Shown: positions 49,631 through 59,198, numbered from the stretch's first letter. The stretch: 64,000 nucleotides of DNA from Spartobacteria bacterium UBA695 (GCA_002298145.1 DBMP01000029.1:1-64000); one strand, 5' to 3'. The notes: generated from the letters alone by a model not told the origin. A program made the numbers and translations.

Positions 49631-50485
49631 CTACGCCCGGCTTCCGAATTCGATCCGGGCGGCTTTAACCCCCAGCGTCACGACGTAGCAGGCCATCATC
49701 ACCAGGACGATGGTCGCGCCGGTGGCGGTATTGGCATAGTAGGAGCCGATCAGCCCGGCCACGCCGGAAAAGACCGCGATGCCCAAGGCCACGCCGACGT
49801 ACTGGCGAGCGTTGCGGGCGATGTTGCGGGCCCCCGCCGCCGGGACGATCAGCATGGAGTTGACGATCAAGATCCCCACCCACGTCAGGTTCATGGTAAC
49901 GACCATCACCACCCCGGCGCAGAAAAGCATCTGGGCCCACCACGTTTTCATCCCCCGGCTGCGGGCCAGCGACTCGTTGAGGCCGATGAGCAATATGCGG
50001 TTGTAGCCAATTAAGAGCCCGCCGCCGACGATCACGGTGGTGACGAGCAGCTGCGCCACGTCCTCCGGCGTGATGCTCAGGATATCGCCAATGAGGTAGT
50101 GGCTGAATTTATTGAAATTCCCCCCGCGAGAGAGGAGCACGACGCCAAGGGCGATGCTCACCGACATGCAAAGCGAGATCACCGTATCCATGGAGGAGCG
50201 GGTGAAGCGCTGGAGGGAGATGATGCCGAGGCCCAGCACGAGCGAGAAGCCCAGCAGCGCCCAGAGCGGATCGGCCAGGCCAAGCAGCACGCCCAAGCCC
50301 ACGCCGGTCAGCGAGGCATGGCCGATGGCGTCGGAAAAGAAGGCCATGCGGTTATTGACCACCAGCGTGCCCATCAAGGCAAAGAGCGGCGAGACGATCA
50401 GCACGGCCAGCAGCGCGGTGCGCATGAAGCCGAACTGCGCCCACTCGAAGGGAAGGTTGGAAATGATCCAGTGCCAGGTGTTCAT
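49631..50485 (-). CDS. znuB: Metal ABC transporter permease (ZnuB-like)
   Basis: The 284-residue protein has eight or nine hydrophobic helices and the family blocks FFSDAIGHASLTGVGLGVLLG and VNSMLIVPAAGARNIARN. It forms the inner-membrane channel of a Zn/Mn ABC importer. Its start overlaps the ATPase gene stop by four bases (ATGA), last of the zur-znuA-znuC-znuB operon. Confidence 0.92.
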   Translation of the reverse strand: MNTWHWIISNLPFEWAQFGFMRTALLAVLIVSPLFALMGTLVVNNRMAFFSDAIGHASLTGVGLGVLLGLADPLWALLGFSLVLGLGIISLQRFTRSSMDTVISLCMSVSIALGVVLLSRGGNFNKFSHYLIGDILSITPEDVAQLLVTTVIVGGGLLIGYNRILLIGLNESLARSRGMKTWWAQMLFCAGVVMVVTMNLTWVGILIVNSMLIVPAAGARNIARNARQYVGVALGIAVFSGVAGLIGSYYANTATGATIVLVMMACYVVTLGVKAARIEFGSRA

Positions 50486-51267
50486 GAGGCGGTCTGCGGA
50501 GGAGGAGGCGGGACGTCGAGGCCAAAGGTACGGCGCACCTCGGGATGGGCGATGACTTCAGCCGGGGTGCCCGAGGCGACGATCCGATGGTCGAGGAAAA
50601 TAACGCGGTCGGAAACGGCGGCGACGCCCGCGAGGTCGTGCGAGACCATCAGGATGGAGAGGTCGAAGCGGCGGCGCAGGTCGGAGACGGTCCGGTAAAA
50701 CAGCTCGCGCCCGGGAAGGTCGATGCCGGAGACCGGTTCGTCCAGCAGGAGCAGGTTCGGCACCGGGGTCAGCGAAAGGGCCAGCAGGACGCGCTGCAAT
50801 TCGCCGCCGGAGAGCTCGCCGAGCTTCCGGTCGCACAGGTGCCCGGCCTCGACGGCTTCAAGCGCCTCGCGGGCCGTCGCCCGGTCCCGGCGGCGGTGCC
50901 ACAGAACCACGGGCCAGCGGGAGAGGACACTGGAAAAGGCGTCCTGCACGCTGATGGGCGAGAAGCGGTCGAACTCCAAAAACTGCGGCACGTAGCCGAT
51001 GGCCGGGGCGTCCTCGCGCCCATGGCCGAAGACGGGCAGGAAGTGGATCTCGCCCGTGTGGGGCACCTCGCCCAGGAGGGTCCGGAGCAGGGTCGATTTC
51101 CCCGCGCCGTTGGGGCCGACGAGCGTGGTCAGCTCACCGCAGTGGAGGTGGAGCGAGACGTCCTCCAGAATGCGCTGGCCGCCGAACGCGACGCCGACGT
51201 TGACCAGTTTGGTACAGCATTCGCCGCAGGGGTGCCGGGCCAGGCCCTTGTGATGATCGTTCTCCAT
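50482..51267 (-). CDS. znuC: Metal ABC transporter ATP-binding protein (ZnuC-like)
   Basis: The 261-residue ATPase has Walker A GPNGAGKSTLL, signature LSGGELQRVLLALSL, Walker B LLLLDEP and switch His in SHDLAGV. A short Cys/His-rich N terminus (DHHKGLARHPCGECC) is unusual and may bind zinc. It energises the importer with the ZnuB-like permease. Start and stop both overlap neighbours (TAATG with znuA, ATGA with znuB). Confidence 0.93.
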   Translation of the reverse strand: MENDHHKGLARHPCGECCTKLVNVGVAFGGQRILEDVSLHLHCGELTTLVGPNGAGKSTLLRTLLGEVPHTGEIHFLPVFGHGREDAPAIGYVPQFLEFDRFSPISVQDAFSSVLSRWPVVLWHRRRDRATAREALEAVEAGHLCDRKLGELSGGELQRVLLALSLTPVPNLLLLDEPVSGIDLPGRELFYRTVSDLRRRFDLSILMVSHDLAGVAAVSDRVIFLDHRIVASGTPAEVIAHPEVRRTFGLDVPPPPPQTAS

Positions 51268-52139
51268 TATTTTTTCAGAGCCCCGGCGAGCACTTTCAGG
51301 TTGGCTTCCATGGCTTTGATGTAGGAGTCGCGGGCCTGGGCGGGATCGCGCGGGCCGGTAACCGCAGGGTCTAGAATGCCGACGGGGATGCCGGTTTCGC
51401 GGTGGATCACCTCGGCGCTCTTGGCCGGGTATTGCGGCTCGGCAAAGAGGGCGCGCACGTGGTGCTTGCGGATGGTCTTGATGGTATCGGCCAGTTCCCC
51501 GGCGCTCGGCTCGGAGCCTGGTTCGCGCTCGATGACGGCGGCGATGTTGAGCTTAAACTCGCTGGCAAAGTACGGGAAGGCCTCGTGGAAGGTGATGATA
51601 TCGCGGTCCTTAAGGCCGTCGAGCGCAGCGTGCATTTTCTGCCGGAGGGCTTCGAGCTTGAGGACGTAGGCTTCGCCGTTGGCTTTGTATTCGACGGCGT
51701 GGAGCGGATCGACCTCGGCGAGCCCGGCGGCGACGGCCCGGGTCTCGGCTATGGCTCCGCTGACGCTGACCCAGATGTGCGGATTGCCGTTGTCAATGAG
51801 GGGGAATTTCTTGCCCGCCTCGATGATTTTCAGCCGAGGCGACTGGAGGAGCGCCTTGGCCAGAAAGTTCTCCATGCCCGCGCCGTTGGCGACGAAAATG
51901 TCGGTGCCCGCGAGCGTTTTCAGGTTGCCCGGCGTCAGCGAGTAATCGTGGAGGCAGCCGGTGACGGGCTCGGTGAGGCACGTGACCTGGACGTTCGGGA
52001 CGTCGCCGACGACGTTGAGCGTGATGACGTACATCGGGTAGAAGGAGGCGACGATGCGCAGCGGCGGCTGGGCGGCCCGGGTCACGGTGACGCAGAACAG
52101 GAGCGCGAGGCAGAGAAGGAAAATGGGGAAGCGTTTCAT
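51267..52139 (-). CDS. znuA: Zinc/metal ABC transporter substrate-binding protein (ZnuA-like)
   Basis: The 290-residue protein has a signal peptide (cleavage near VTRAA, residue 23) and the cluster A-I family features: IVASFYPMYVITLNVVGD, CLHDYSLTPGNLK (metal His), GNPHIWVSV and FHEAFPYFA. It captures zinc (or manganese) in the periplasm for the ZnuBC-type importer. ATG 52139 is used; an in-frame upstream ATG adds 13 residues with no signal-like content. Confidence 0.92.
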   Translation of the reverse strand: MKRFPIFLLCLALLFCVTVTRAAQPPLRIVASFYPMYVITLNVVGDVPNVQVTCLTEPVTGCLHDYSLTPGNLKTLAGTDIFVANGAGMENFLAKALLQSPRLKIIEAGKKFPLIDNGNPHIWVSVSGAIAETRAVAAGLAEVDPLHAVEYKANGEAYVLKLEALRQKMHAALDGLKDRDIITFHEAFPYFASEFKLNIAAVIEREPGSEPSAGELADTIKTIRKHHVRALFAEPQYPAKSAEVIHRETGIPVGILDPAVTGPRDPAQARDSYIKAMEANLKVLAGALKK

Positions 52140-52158
52140 CGGTATTGAGTGTTGGAAC

Positions 52159-52545
52159 TTAGGATTTGGATGAATCAACGGCGCAGGATGAGCACTCGCC
52201 GTAGAGGACGATTTCGTGTTGTTTGACGCGAAAGCCCTGGGGGGCCAACGATTTGACGCCGCGAACGCACCCGATCAGATCGAAGAGGCGCTTGCAGCTC
52301 TGGCAGACGAAGAAGTGGTGATGATGCCGGGCGGCGCTCTCGTAATGCGGCGCAGCCCCGGGGACCTCGACTAGGCGAACCTGCCCGTCTTCGAGGAATT
52401 GCTTGATGGCCCGGTAGACGGTGGCGATGCCGAGCGAGGGAAGATCGGTGCGAGCCCGCTCGCAAATCTCCACCGGAGTCAATGGCCGGTCCGCTTTCTC
52501 AAAGATGGAGGCTAATACCCGCTTTTGCTGTGTCAGGTAGATCAT
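52159..52545 (-). CDS. zur: Zur-like Fur-family repressor
   Basis: The 128-residue protein has the winged helix SLGIATVYRAIKQFLEDGQV, metal-binding ESAARHHHHFFVCQSCKRLF and the C-terminal GECSSC. It lies 19 bases upstream of znuA on the same strand, so it almost certainly controls and is co-transcribed with the zinc importer genes. ATG 52545 is chosen over an in-frame TTG at 52581. Confidence 0.9.
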   Translation of the reverse strand: MIYLTQQKRVLASIFEKADRPLTPVEICERARTDLPSLGIATVYRAIKQFLEDGQVRLVEVPGAAPHYESAARHHHHFFVCQSCKRLFDLIGCVRGVKSLAPQGFRVKQHEIVLYGECSSCAVDSSKS

Positions 52546-52565
52546 CGGGGACAAATTTAGGCCGA

Positions 52566-52587
52566 TGATATTGAGAGTCAACTATCA
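52566..52587. promoter_or_regulatory. Candidate Zur/Fur-box operator
   Basis: TGATA...TATCA ends frame an imperfect 22-bp palindrome (TGATATTGAGAGTCAACTATCA read in two halves), AT-rich in an otherwise GC-rich setting. It lies 20-42 bases upstream of the zur start, the position expected of an autoregulatory operator for the zur-znuACB operon. Not tested experimentally. Confidence 0.5.
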
Positions 52588-52650
52588 ATTTAACGGTTTT
52601 TAAAGGGCCCGCTTTTCTTTTCAAGGGGCCTGGGCGGCGAGGAGCCTCGC

Positions 52651-53835
52651 TTACTTATAAAACCCGGCGATCCCCTCGACCACGGCGTGGATCTGCTCGG
52701 GCGTCAGCTCGGGGTAGATCGGCAGGGCGATGGTTTCCTTAGCGGCGCGCTCGGCTTCGGGGAGATCCCCTTCTTCATAGCCAAGGTACGCGAAGCACTC
52801 CTGCATATGCAGCGAGAGCGGGTAGTAAATGGCGTGGCCGATCTGCGCTTTGGCGAGGTGCTCGCAAAGGCCGTCGCGGTCGGGCACGCGAAGGATGAAC
52901 TGGTTGAAAATATGGTGGTTCTTGAGCCCGCTATCGGCATACGGCTCGAAGGGGAGCGTCACTTTTTCGCACAGGCCTGCTTTGGCGAATTCCTCGTGGT
53001 AGAGGGCGGCGTTGCGGCGGCGCTGGGCCGACCAGGCGTCGAGGTGCGGCAGTTTGATGGCCAACACGGCGGCTTGCAGGGCGTCCAAGCGGAAGTTGCC
53101 GCCGATCATTTTGTGGTAGTAGCGGCGTTCGCCCCCGTGGTTGCGCAGGGCGCGCAGGCGGTCGGCCAGGGCGGCGTCTTTGCAGACGACCATGCCGCCG
53201 TCGCCAAAGGCCCCTAGGTTCTTCGACGGGAAGAAGCTGTAGCAGCCGAAGTCGCCCATGGCTCCGGCGCTTCCCTTGCCGTTGCGGCCCGGGAACTCGG
53301 CTCCGAGCGCCTGGGCGGAATCCTCAATCACCGGGAGGCCGTACTGCGAGGCTACTTCCAGGATGCCGTCCATGTCGGCACAAAGGCCGTAGAGGTGCAC
53401 GGGCATGATGGCCCGGATTGTCTTGCCCGCATGGCTGACCGGCTGGCCTTGGGGGTTCTTTTTACAGCCTTCCAGGTAAGCGCGCAGGGCGGGCACGGAG
53501 AGGTTGTAGGTTTTCGGATCGATGTCGATGAAAACGGCGTCCGCACCGACGCGGGCGATGCTCCCGGCGGTGGCGAAGAAGGTGTACGGGGTGGTCACGA
53601 CCGCGTCTCCGGCCTTGACGTCCAGGGCCATGAGCGCGATGAGGAGCGCATCGGTGCCGCTAGTGACGCCGATGGCGTGGTTGGCCCCGGTGTATTCGCA
53701 AATGGCCCGCTCGAACGCCTCGACCTTCGGCCCCCCGATGAAATACTGGGAGTCCATGATTTGATCCACTTCGGCGCGGATCTGTTCACGAAGGGTCACG
53801 TACTGCTGCTTGAGGTCGAGAAGAGGGACTTGCAT
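52651..53835 (-). CDS. DegT/DnrJ/EryC1/StrS-family aminotransferase
   Basis: The 394-residue PLP enzyme has the family blocks GVTSGTDALLIALMA, PVIEDSAQALGAEFPG and the PLP lysine in SFFPSKNLGAFGDGG. It adds an amino group to a keto-sugar nucleotide for surface glycans. It would fit the polysaccharide genes elsewhere in the window, but its own neighbours (zur operon and icd) are unrelated. Confidence 0.93.
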   Translation of the reverse strand: MQVPLLDLKQQYVTLREQIRAEVDQIMDSQYFIGGPKVEAFERAICEYTGANHAIGVTSGTDALLIALMALDVKAGDAVVTTPYTFFATAGSIARVGADAVFIDIDPKTYNLSVPALRAYLEGCKKNPQGQPVSHAGKTIRAIMPVHLYGLCADMDGILEVASQYGLPVIEDSAQALGAEFPGRNGKGSAGAMGDFGCYSFFPSKNLGAFGDGGMVVCKDAALADRLRALRNHGGERRYYHKMIGGNFRLDALQAAVLAIKLPHLDAWSAQRRRNAALYHEEFAKAGLCEKVTLPFEPYADSGLKNHHIFNQFILRVPDRDGLCEHLAKAQIGHAIYYPLSLHMQECFAYLGYEEGDLPEAERAAKETIALPIYPELTPEQIHAVVEGIAGFYK

Positions 53836-53972
53836 GATGAAAAGACAATTTTGGCAGGGAGGCCGGGCCCTGGCAATCGCGGAATGTCGCGGAATGGTGA
53901 GAATTTGGGTTCGACTTGGCCGCCCGCCTTCTGTTCTAATCCCGCCCGGGCTTTTAACTTTTGTACCTTTCT

Positions 53973-55241
53973 ATGGCATACCAAGACGTCACCCCGCCCG
54001 CCGGGGAAAAAATCACGATTCAGAACGGCAAACTGACGGTTCCCGACCATCCCGTCGTTCCCTTCATCCGCGGCGACGGCACGGGCCCGGACATCTGGGC
54101 GGCGGCCGAGCGCGTGCTCGACGCGGCGGTGGCCAAGGCCTACAACGGCTCGAAGAAGATCGCCTGGTTCGAGGTCTTCGCCGGGCAGACGGCCAAGGAT
54201 AAGTTCGACAACTGGCTCCCGGACGACACGGTCAATGCGTTCCGCGAATACCTGGTCGGCATCAAGGGCCCGCTGACCACGCCTGTCGGCGGCGGCATCC
54301 GTTCGCTCAATGTGGCGCTGCGCCAGATGCTCGATCTCTACGTCTGTTTGCGCCCGGTGCAGTATTTCGCCGGGGTCCCCTCGCCGGTCAAGCACCCGGA
54401 GCGGGTCAATATGGTGATTTTCCGCGAAAACACCGAAGACATTTACGCGGGCATCGACTGGCCCGCCGGTTCGTCCGAGGCAAAGGATTTACTGACCTGG
54501 CTCAAGAACCGCTGTCCGAAGGACTTCACGAAGGTCCGTTTCGGCGAAGAAGCGCCGGAGTTGATCGGCGTGGGCGTGAAGCCGGTTTCCAAACCGGGCA
54601 CGGAGCGCCTCGTGCGCGCGGCGATTGAATACGCCATCGAGCAGGGCCGCAAGAGCCTGACTTTTGTCCACAAGGGCAACATCATGAAGTACACGGAAGG
54701 GGCCTTCCGCGACTGGGGCTACGAGGTGGCCAAGAACGAGTACGGCGCGGAGGAGATCGACGGCGGCCCGTGGTGCAAGATCCCCGAGGGCAAACGCGGC
54801 GCGGGGCTGGTGTTTAAGGATATGATCGCCGACATCACGCTGCAAAACGTGCTCATCCGCCCGCAGGATGTAGATGTGATCGCGACCTTGAACCTTAATG
54901 GCGACTACCTCTCTGACGCTCTGGCGGCCCAGGTGGGGGGCATCGGCATCGCTCCCGGCGGTAACATTAACTACGTGACGGGCCACGCGGTGTTCGAAGC
55001 CACGCACGGCACGGCGCCCAAGTATGCCAACCGCGATATGGTGAACCCCGGCTCAGTGGTCCTCTCCGGCGAAATGATGTTCCGCTACCTCGGCTGGAAC
55101 GAAGCCGCCGACCTGATCCTCAAGGGGATCAACGGGGCTATCGCCTCCAAGCGCGTGACCTACGATTTCGCCCGCAACATGGAAGGCGCAACCGAGATCA
55201 AGTGCTCGGAATTCGGCACCGAGATCATCAAGCACATGTAA
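53973..55241 (+). CDS. icd: Isocitrate dehydrogenase, NADP-type
   Basis: The 422-residue enzyme has IRGDGTGPDIW, the substrate-binding TTPVGGGIRSLNVALRQ with the Ser equivalent to E. coli Ser113, FRENTEDIYAGI, and DMIADITLQN with metal Asp residues. It oxidises isocitrate to 2-oxoglutarate in the TCA cycle. The start ATG 53973 (MAYQDVTPPAG) is preferred over an upstream TTG. A terminator follows 24 bases after the stop. Confidence 0.95.
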   Translation: MAYQDVTPPAGEKITIQNGKLTVPDHPVVPFIRGDGTGPDIWAAAERVLDAAVAKAYNGSKKIAWFEVFAGQTAKDKFDNWLPDDTVNAFREYLVGIKGPLTTPVGGGIRSLNVALRQMLDLYVCLRPVQYFAGVPSPVKHPERVNMVIFRENTEDIYAGIDWPAGSSEAKDLLTWLKNRCPKDFTKVRFGEEAPELIGVGVKPVSKPGTERLVRAAIEYAIEQGRKSLTFVHKGNIMKYTEGAFRDWGYEVAKNEYGAEEIDGGPWCKIPEGKRGAGLVFKDMIADITLQNVLIRPQDVDVIATLNLNGDYLSDALAAQVGGIGIAPGGNINYVTGHAVFEATHGTAPKYANRDMVNPGSVVLSGEMMFRYLGWNEAADLILKGINGAIASKRVTYDFARNMEGATEIKCSEFGTEIIKHM

Positions 55242-55264
55242 GCGCGGCGCTGACCCGAAAATTT

Positions 55265-55302
55265 AAAAAGGCACGAGAGCATTTTCGCTTTCGTGCCTTT
55301 TT
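55265..55302 (+). terminator. Rho-independent terminator after icd
   Basis: AAAAAGGCACGA pairs with TCGTGCCTTTTT around a 14-base loop that can pair further (GAGC and GCTTTC). A T run follows. The A run on the left lets it work for the convergent lipoprotein gene too. Confidence 0.9.
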
Positions 55303-55327
55303 TGTTAAAGCCGATTGGCCTGCGCGT

Positions 55328-55525
55328 TTACCGCCAGCAGCCGCGCACCCACACCCAATGGTGGCGCCGCCATACCCACTCGCCGGGAACCCATACTGCG
55401 GTCCGGTAGGGAGCCGGGCCACGCCGCTCAATCACCACCTCCGGCCGAGCAGGACGGGCAACGACAATACAGCCGGTAAACAAGGAGGAGGTGAGGATGA
55501 ATAGAAGTAAAAGACTGGTTTTCAT
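55328..55525 (-). CDS. Small lipoprotein with WXXGXW-type motif
   Basis: The 65-residue protein has a lipoprotein signal (LLLLFILTSSLFTGC, lipid Cys at about residue 18) and a C-terminal aromatic motif WVPGEWVWRRHHWVWVRGCW, the tandem pattern of YXWXX/WXXGXW repeat proteins. It would be an outer- or inner-membrane lipoprotein, of unknown role. It is convergent with icd. Confidence 0.8.
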   Translation of the reverse strand: MKTSLLLLFILTSSLFTGCIVVARPARPEVVIERRGPAPYRTAVWVPGEWVWRRHHWVWVRGCWR

Positions 55526-55592
55526 GAGTATTGAACTCAAGTAAGACGCCCCAGCCTCAATATTATTCACGGGCTTGTGAAAAGTCCGCTTC

Positions 55593-56963
55593 CTACACGT
55601 CGCCCACGTTGGGGAGCCCGGCGAGGGCCATGGCGATCTCTTCTTCCGGGTAGGCGTAGTTTTGCAGCTTGCCCCCGATGAAGTCGAGGTAGGCCATCAT
55701 GTCAAAGTGGCCGTGGCCGGAGACGTTGATCAGGATGGCGCGGGAGATCCCCTCTTCTTTGCACTTGAGCGCTTCGCGGATGCCCGCGGCGATGGCGTGG
55801 TTGGACTCGGGCGCGGGGACGATCCCCTCGGCCCGGGCAAACTGAACGCCCGCGGCGAACGACTCCAGCTGAGCGACCGTCGTGGCCTCGGCCAGCCCTT
55901 CCTCGACGACCTGGCTGACCAGCGGGGCCATGCCGTGATAACGCAGGCCGCCCGCATGGAAGCCCGGCGGAACGAACGTGCTCCCCAGAGTGTGCATCTT
56001 GGTGATCGGGGCCAGGTGGGCGGTGTCGCCGTAGTCGTAGGCGTAGCGGCCCCGGGTGAGGCTCGGGCAGGCCTCGGGCTCGACGGCGACGATGCGCAGC
56101 GGTTGGCGTTCGCCGCGCAGGACTTCGCCAATGAACGGGAAGGCCATGCCGCCGAAGTTGGAGCCGCCGCCGGTGCAGGCGATGACGATATCCGGCTCGT
56201 CCTCGGCGAGCTTCATCTGGAGGGCCGCCTCTTTGCCGATGACGGTCTGGTGCAAGAGCACGTGGTTGAGCACGCTGCCGAGGGCGTACTTGGTATCCGG
56301 GTCCTTGGCGGCGACTTCGACGGCCTCGGAAATGGCCATGCCGAGCGAACCGGAGCTTTCCGGGTTCTTCGCCAGCAGCGCGCGGCCCGCCTCGGTGGTC
56401 GGGCTGGGGCTGGCGGTGACTTTCGCGCCGAAGGTCTCCATGATGGCGCGGCGGTAGGGCTTCTGGTTGTAGCTGACGCGCACCATGTAGACCTCGCAGG
56501 CGAGGCCGAAGAAGTTACACGCCATGGCCAGCGACGAGCCCCACTGGCCCGCGCCGGTCTCGGTGACGAGCCGTTTGACGCCCGCGACCTTGTTGTAATA
56601 GGCCTGCGCGATGGCCGAGTTCGGCTTGTGCGAGCCCGCGGGGCTTACGCCTTCGTATTTGTAGTAAATGCGCGCAGGGGTATCGAGGGCCTTCTCCAGG
56701 CGGCGGGCCCGGAAGAGGGGCGAGGGCCGCCATTGCTTGTAGATTTCGCGAACCGGCCCGGGGATCTCGATCTCGCGCTCGGTGGAAACCTCTTGCGCAA
56801 TGATGTTCTCCGGGAAGATCGGGAGCAAGTCGGCCGGGGTGATTGGCTCGTGCGTGGCGGGGTGAAGGACGGGAGCGGGGGGATTGCGCAGATCGGCGGC
56901 GAGGTTGTACCAGGTGGTCGGGATGTCCGATTCTTGCAGCAAATACTTGATTTGGTCGTTCAT
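55593..56963 (-). CDS. trpB: TrpB2-type tryptophan synthase beta chain
   Basis: The 456-residue PLP enzyme has the N-terminal extension typical of TrpB2 (about 450 against 400 residues in TrpB1), the PLP lysine in GSHKPNSA, ETGAGQWGSS and the glycine loop TGGGSNFGG. It makes tryptophan from serine and indole, independent of TrpA. No trpA is adjacent, consistent with a TrpB2. ATG 56963 (MNDQIKYLLQES) is used. Confidence 0.93.
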   Translation of the reverse strand: MNDQIKYLLQESDIPTTWYNLAADLRNPPAPVLHPATHEPITPADLLPIFPENIIAQEVSTEREIEIPGPVREIYKQWRPSPLFRARRLEKALDTPARIYYKYEGVSPAGSHKPNSAIAQAYYNKVAGVKRLVTETGAGQWGSSLAMACNFFGLACEVYMVRVSYNQKPYRRAIMETFGAKVTASPSPTTEAGRALLAKNPESSGSLGMAISEAVEVAAKDPDTKYALGSVLNHVLLHQTVIGKEAALQMKLAEDEPDIVIACTGGGSNFGGMAFPFIGEVLRGERQPLRIVAVEPEACPSLTRGRYAYDYGDTAHLAPITKMHTLGSTFVPPGFHAGGLRYHGMAPLVSQVVEEGLAEATTVAQLESFAAGVQFARAEGIVPAPESNHAIAAGIREALKCKEEGISRAILINVSGHGHFDMMAYLDFIGGKLQNYAYPEEEIAMALAGLPNVGDV

Positions 56964-57239
56964 ACGGGAAAGGGAAGGCGGATTAGAGCATTTGCGGCAA
57001 AGAATTTCCAGTAAAGAGAAGCCGGAGACAAGCGGGGCCGTCAAGTCCTACATTTTGGAACACTGAAGGCTACATTCGTGTAGTATTTTTAACGTTTTGT
57101 CGTAAATACTTTACGCGCCCAACTAAGGAAAAACACTGATTTCCCTGTCAGGCAATGCATTATGGCGTTTGGCACGGCGTCTGCTAATTGCCGAACGTCG
57201 GTTTTCCAACCCAAAACCCTCTACACAACAACCATACAA

Positions 57240-58619
57240 ATGGACCCACTAAAACCTGCATGCCACCTGCCTGTCATCCTGGCTATTGCCCTCTCCTCTC
57301 CCGTATTGGCGGGAGACGCAGCGAGCAAAACCAGCGTCCAAACCGCCCCGGTCATCTGGGAAAAGCCCGCCTGGCTCACCGACCTCTCCGTAAGCGTCCG
57401 TGAAAGCTACGACAGCAATGTCTACGCCGCCGGAGCCGACTCCCGCTTCTACCCGGCCACCTGGCCCTCGAACCTGGACGTCGCCCTGAAAAACCGCCCC
57501 TCCTGGGTCACGACGATTTCGCCCAAGGTGGGCGTGGATCTCGCGAAGCTCTGGAATGACGGCGGCTGGATCAAGACGCTGGCCTTCGGCTACATGCCCG
57601 ACATCGTCCAGTACCACAACCAGTCCAGCGAGGACTACACGGCCCACCGCTTCACGACGGTGCTCAAGACGGACAACGGCGCGGTGAAGGCGAATATCGA
57701 CAACGCGTTCACGGCCATCGACGGCAGCCACGACGGGCTGATCTACCCCGGCGGCTACAGCTCGTTCTGCAACAGCACGACGCGCGAACGCCGCGACCAG
57801 GTGCAGGACCGCTTGAAGGCGACGGTGAAGTTCGATTCGGACACCGTCTTCGTGCGCCCCGCGCTCTCCTTGCAATACTACAACCTCGACACGACGTTCC
57901 TGAACGTCAGCAAGACGTACAACTACATGAACTACGTCGACCGCTATGACATCAACGGCGGCGCGGACGTGGGCTACTACCTCAATAAGAACAACGCCCT
58001 GACCCTCGGCTACCGCTACGGCCACCAGTACCAGCAGGCCCTGCCGTGGGACGCCCAAAACTCCACCAACGACTACCAGCGCATCCTGGCAGGCTACGAA
58101 GGCAACCCGGTCAAATGGCTGAAGGTCGAGGCGCAAGTGGGCCCGCAGTTCACCACCTACACCGATCTGCGCCCGTATAATAACGGCATTAAGGCCGACG
58201 GCCTCATCGACACGAACCCGACGGATGTTTACGCCGAAGGCAGCGTGACGATCACTCCGACCAAGAGCGACGTCCTGGTGTTGAAGTACAAGCGCTGGAA
58301 CTGGGTTTCGAGCACGGGCAAGAATGCCTACATGGACAGCCAGATCGACAGCAGCTACCGCCATCAGTTCACCAAGAAGCTGCAGCTCCAGCTCGGCTTC
58401 CGGGTGTCTCAGTCGGACTACAAGCCGACCACCTACCGCAACGACTGGCTCTACACTACATCGGCCGGGTTCAAATACGCCTTTACCAAGAACCTCACCG
58501 GTGAAATCGCCTACGTCTGGGACCAGGACGCCAACGACCAAGTCTACGGCATCACCAACCCGACGACCCGCAACTTTGAGCGCCAAGTGGTCTCCACGGG
58601 CGTGACGTGGGCGTTCTAA
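57240..58619 (+). CDS. Outer-membrane beta-barrel protein
   Basis: The 459-residue protein has a signal peptide (cleavage near VLAG, residue 24), then VRESYDSNVYAAGADSRF, a block seen in barrels of exopolysaccharide/exosortase systems. Alternating aromatic strands run to the end, VVSTGVTWAF, whose terminal Phe is the usual BAM recognition mark. It probably forms a 14- to 18-strand porin-like barrel in the outer membrane. Its start at 57240 is preferred over an upstream non-signal ATG. Confidence 0.82.
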   Translation: MDPLKPACHLPVILAIALSSPVLAGDAASKTSVQTAPVIWEKPAWLTDLSVSVRESYDSNVYAAGADSRFYPATWPSNLDVALKNRPSWVTTISPKVGVDLAKLWNDGGWIKTLAFGYMPDIVQYHNQSSEDYTAHRFTTVLKTDNGAVKANIDNAFTAIDGSHDGLIYPGGYSSFCNSTTRERRDQVQDRLKATVKFDSDTVFVRPALSLQYYNLDTTFLNVSKTYNYMNYVDRYDINGGADVGYYLNKNNALTLGYRYGHQYQQALPWDAQNSTNDYQRILAGYEGNPVKWLKVEAQVGPQFTTYTDLRPYNNGIKADGLIDTNPTDVYAEGSVTITPTKSDVLVLKYKRWNWVSSTGKNAYMDSQIDSSYRHQFTKKLQLQLGFRVSQSDYKPTTYRNDWLYTTSAGFKYAFTKNLTGEIAYVWDQDANDQVYGITNPTTRNFERQVVSTGVTWAF

Positions 58620-58652
58620 AAAAGACGCTTTAAGGCAACGGAGCCTGGGCAG

Positions 58653-59198
58653 CTAGGCTTCGAGTTCAACTTCCGGGGGCGGAGCGATCCGCTCCCGGTT
58701 TTGTTTTTTCAGGTCCAGGATGAGCCGGGCCATGGTGGAGAGATTCGCGCTCCCGATGACCAGCTCCAGGGCGGTGCCGCCGATGGAGCCGCTCAGGATG
58801 TTATTTGTGAGCCAGCAGACGGTGCCGATGAAAAAGCCGACGCGCATCGGGATGCCCTTGAGGCAAAAGACGGCGTAGGTGGCGACCGATGTGCCGACGA
58901 TGGGGATCCACCCCGAGGGGTGCTTGGCGATGGCCAGGCCAAAGGCCACATTGAGGCTGATGAAGAAGGCGGCCAGCCAGGGCGAGCGGAACTTGATCGA
59001 CAGAAGCGAACGGACGCTGGAAATCGCCGAGCTGGTCGACGCGGGCGGCACGCCAAGCATGGCAAAATGGATGGCGTAGGCGATCGACTGGACTCCGTTG
59101 AAGAATTTAAGGCGTTTGTCTTTTTTCTGGAGGAACGCGGTCGTGCCAAGCACGAAGGCGACGTATCCAAAACACTGAGCTGGTGAAAAAACCTGCAT
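58653..59198 (-). CDS. YgjV-family inner-membrane protein
   Basis: The 181-residue protein has five or six hydrophobic segments and the YgjV features FFNGVQSIAYAIHFAMLG and TNNILSGSIGGTALE. Family members are polytopic inner-membrane proteins of unknown function. ATG 59198 (MQVFSPAQCFGYVA) is preferred; an in-frame GTG at 59216 adds six residues. It is convergent with the barrel gene. Confidence 0.85.
   Translation of the reverse strand: MQVFSPAQCFGYVAFVLGTTAFLQKKDKRLKFFNGVQSIAYAIHFAMLGVPPASTSSAISSVRSLLSIKFRSPWLAAFFISLNVAFGLAIAKHPSGWIPIVGTSVATYAVFCLKGIPMRVGFFIGTVCWLTNNILSGSIGGTALELVIGSANLSTMARLILDLKKQNRERIAPPPEVELEA

Noticed and set aside
55662..57014. 450-codon antisense open frame over trpB
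   Set aside because: PLP-enzyme motifs lie on the minus strand; the plus frame has no conserved feature.
57249..58586. 445-codon antisense open frame over the barrel gene
   Set aside because: Val/Asp-rich shadow of alternating barrel codons; no start signal.
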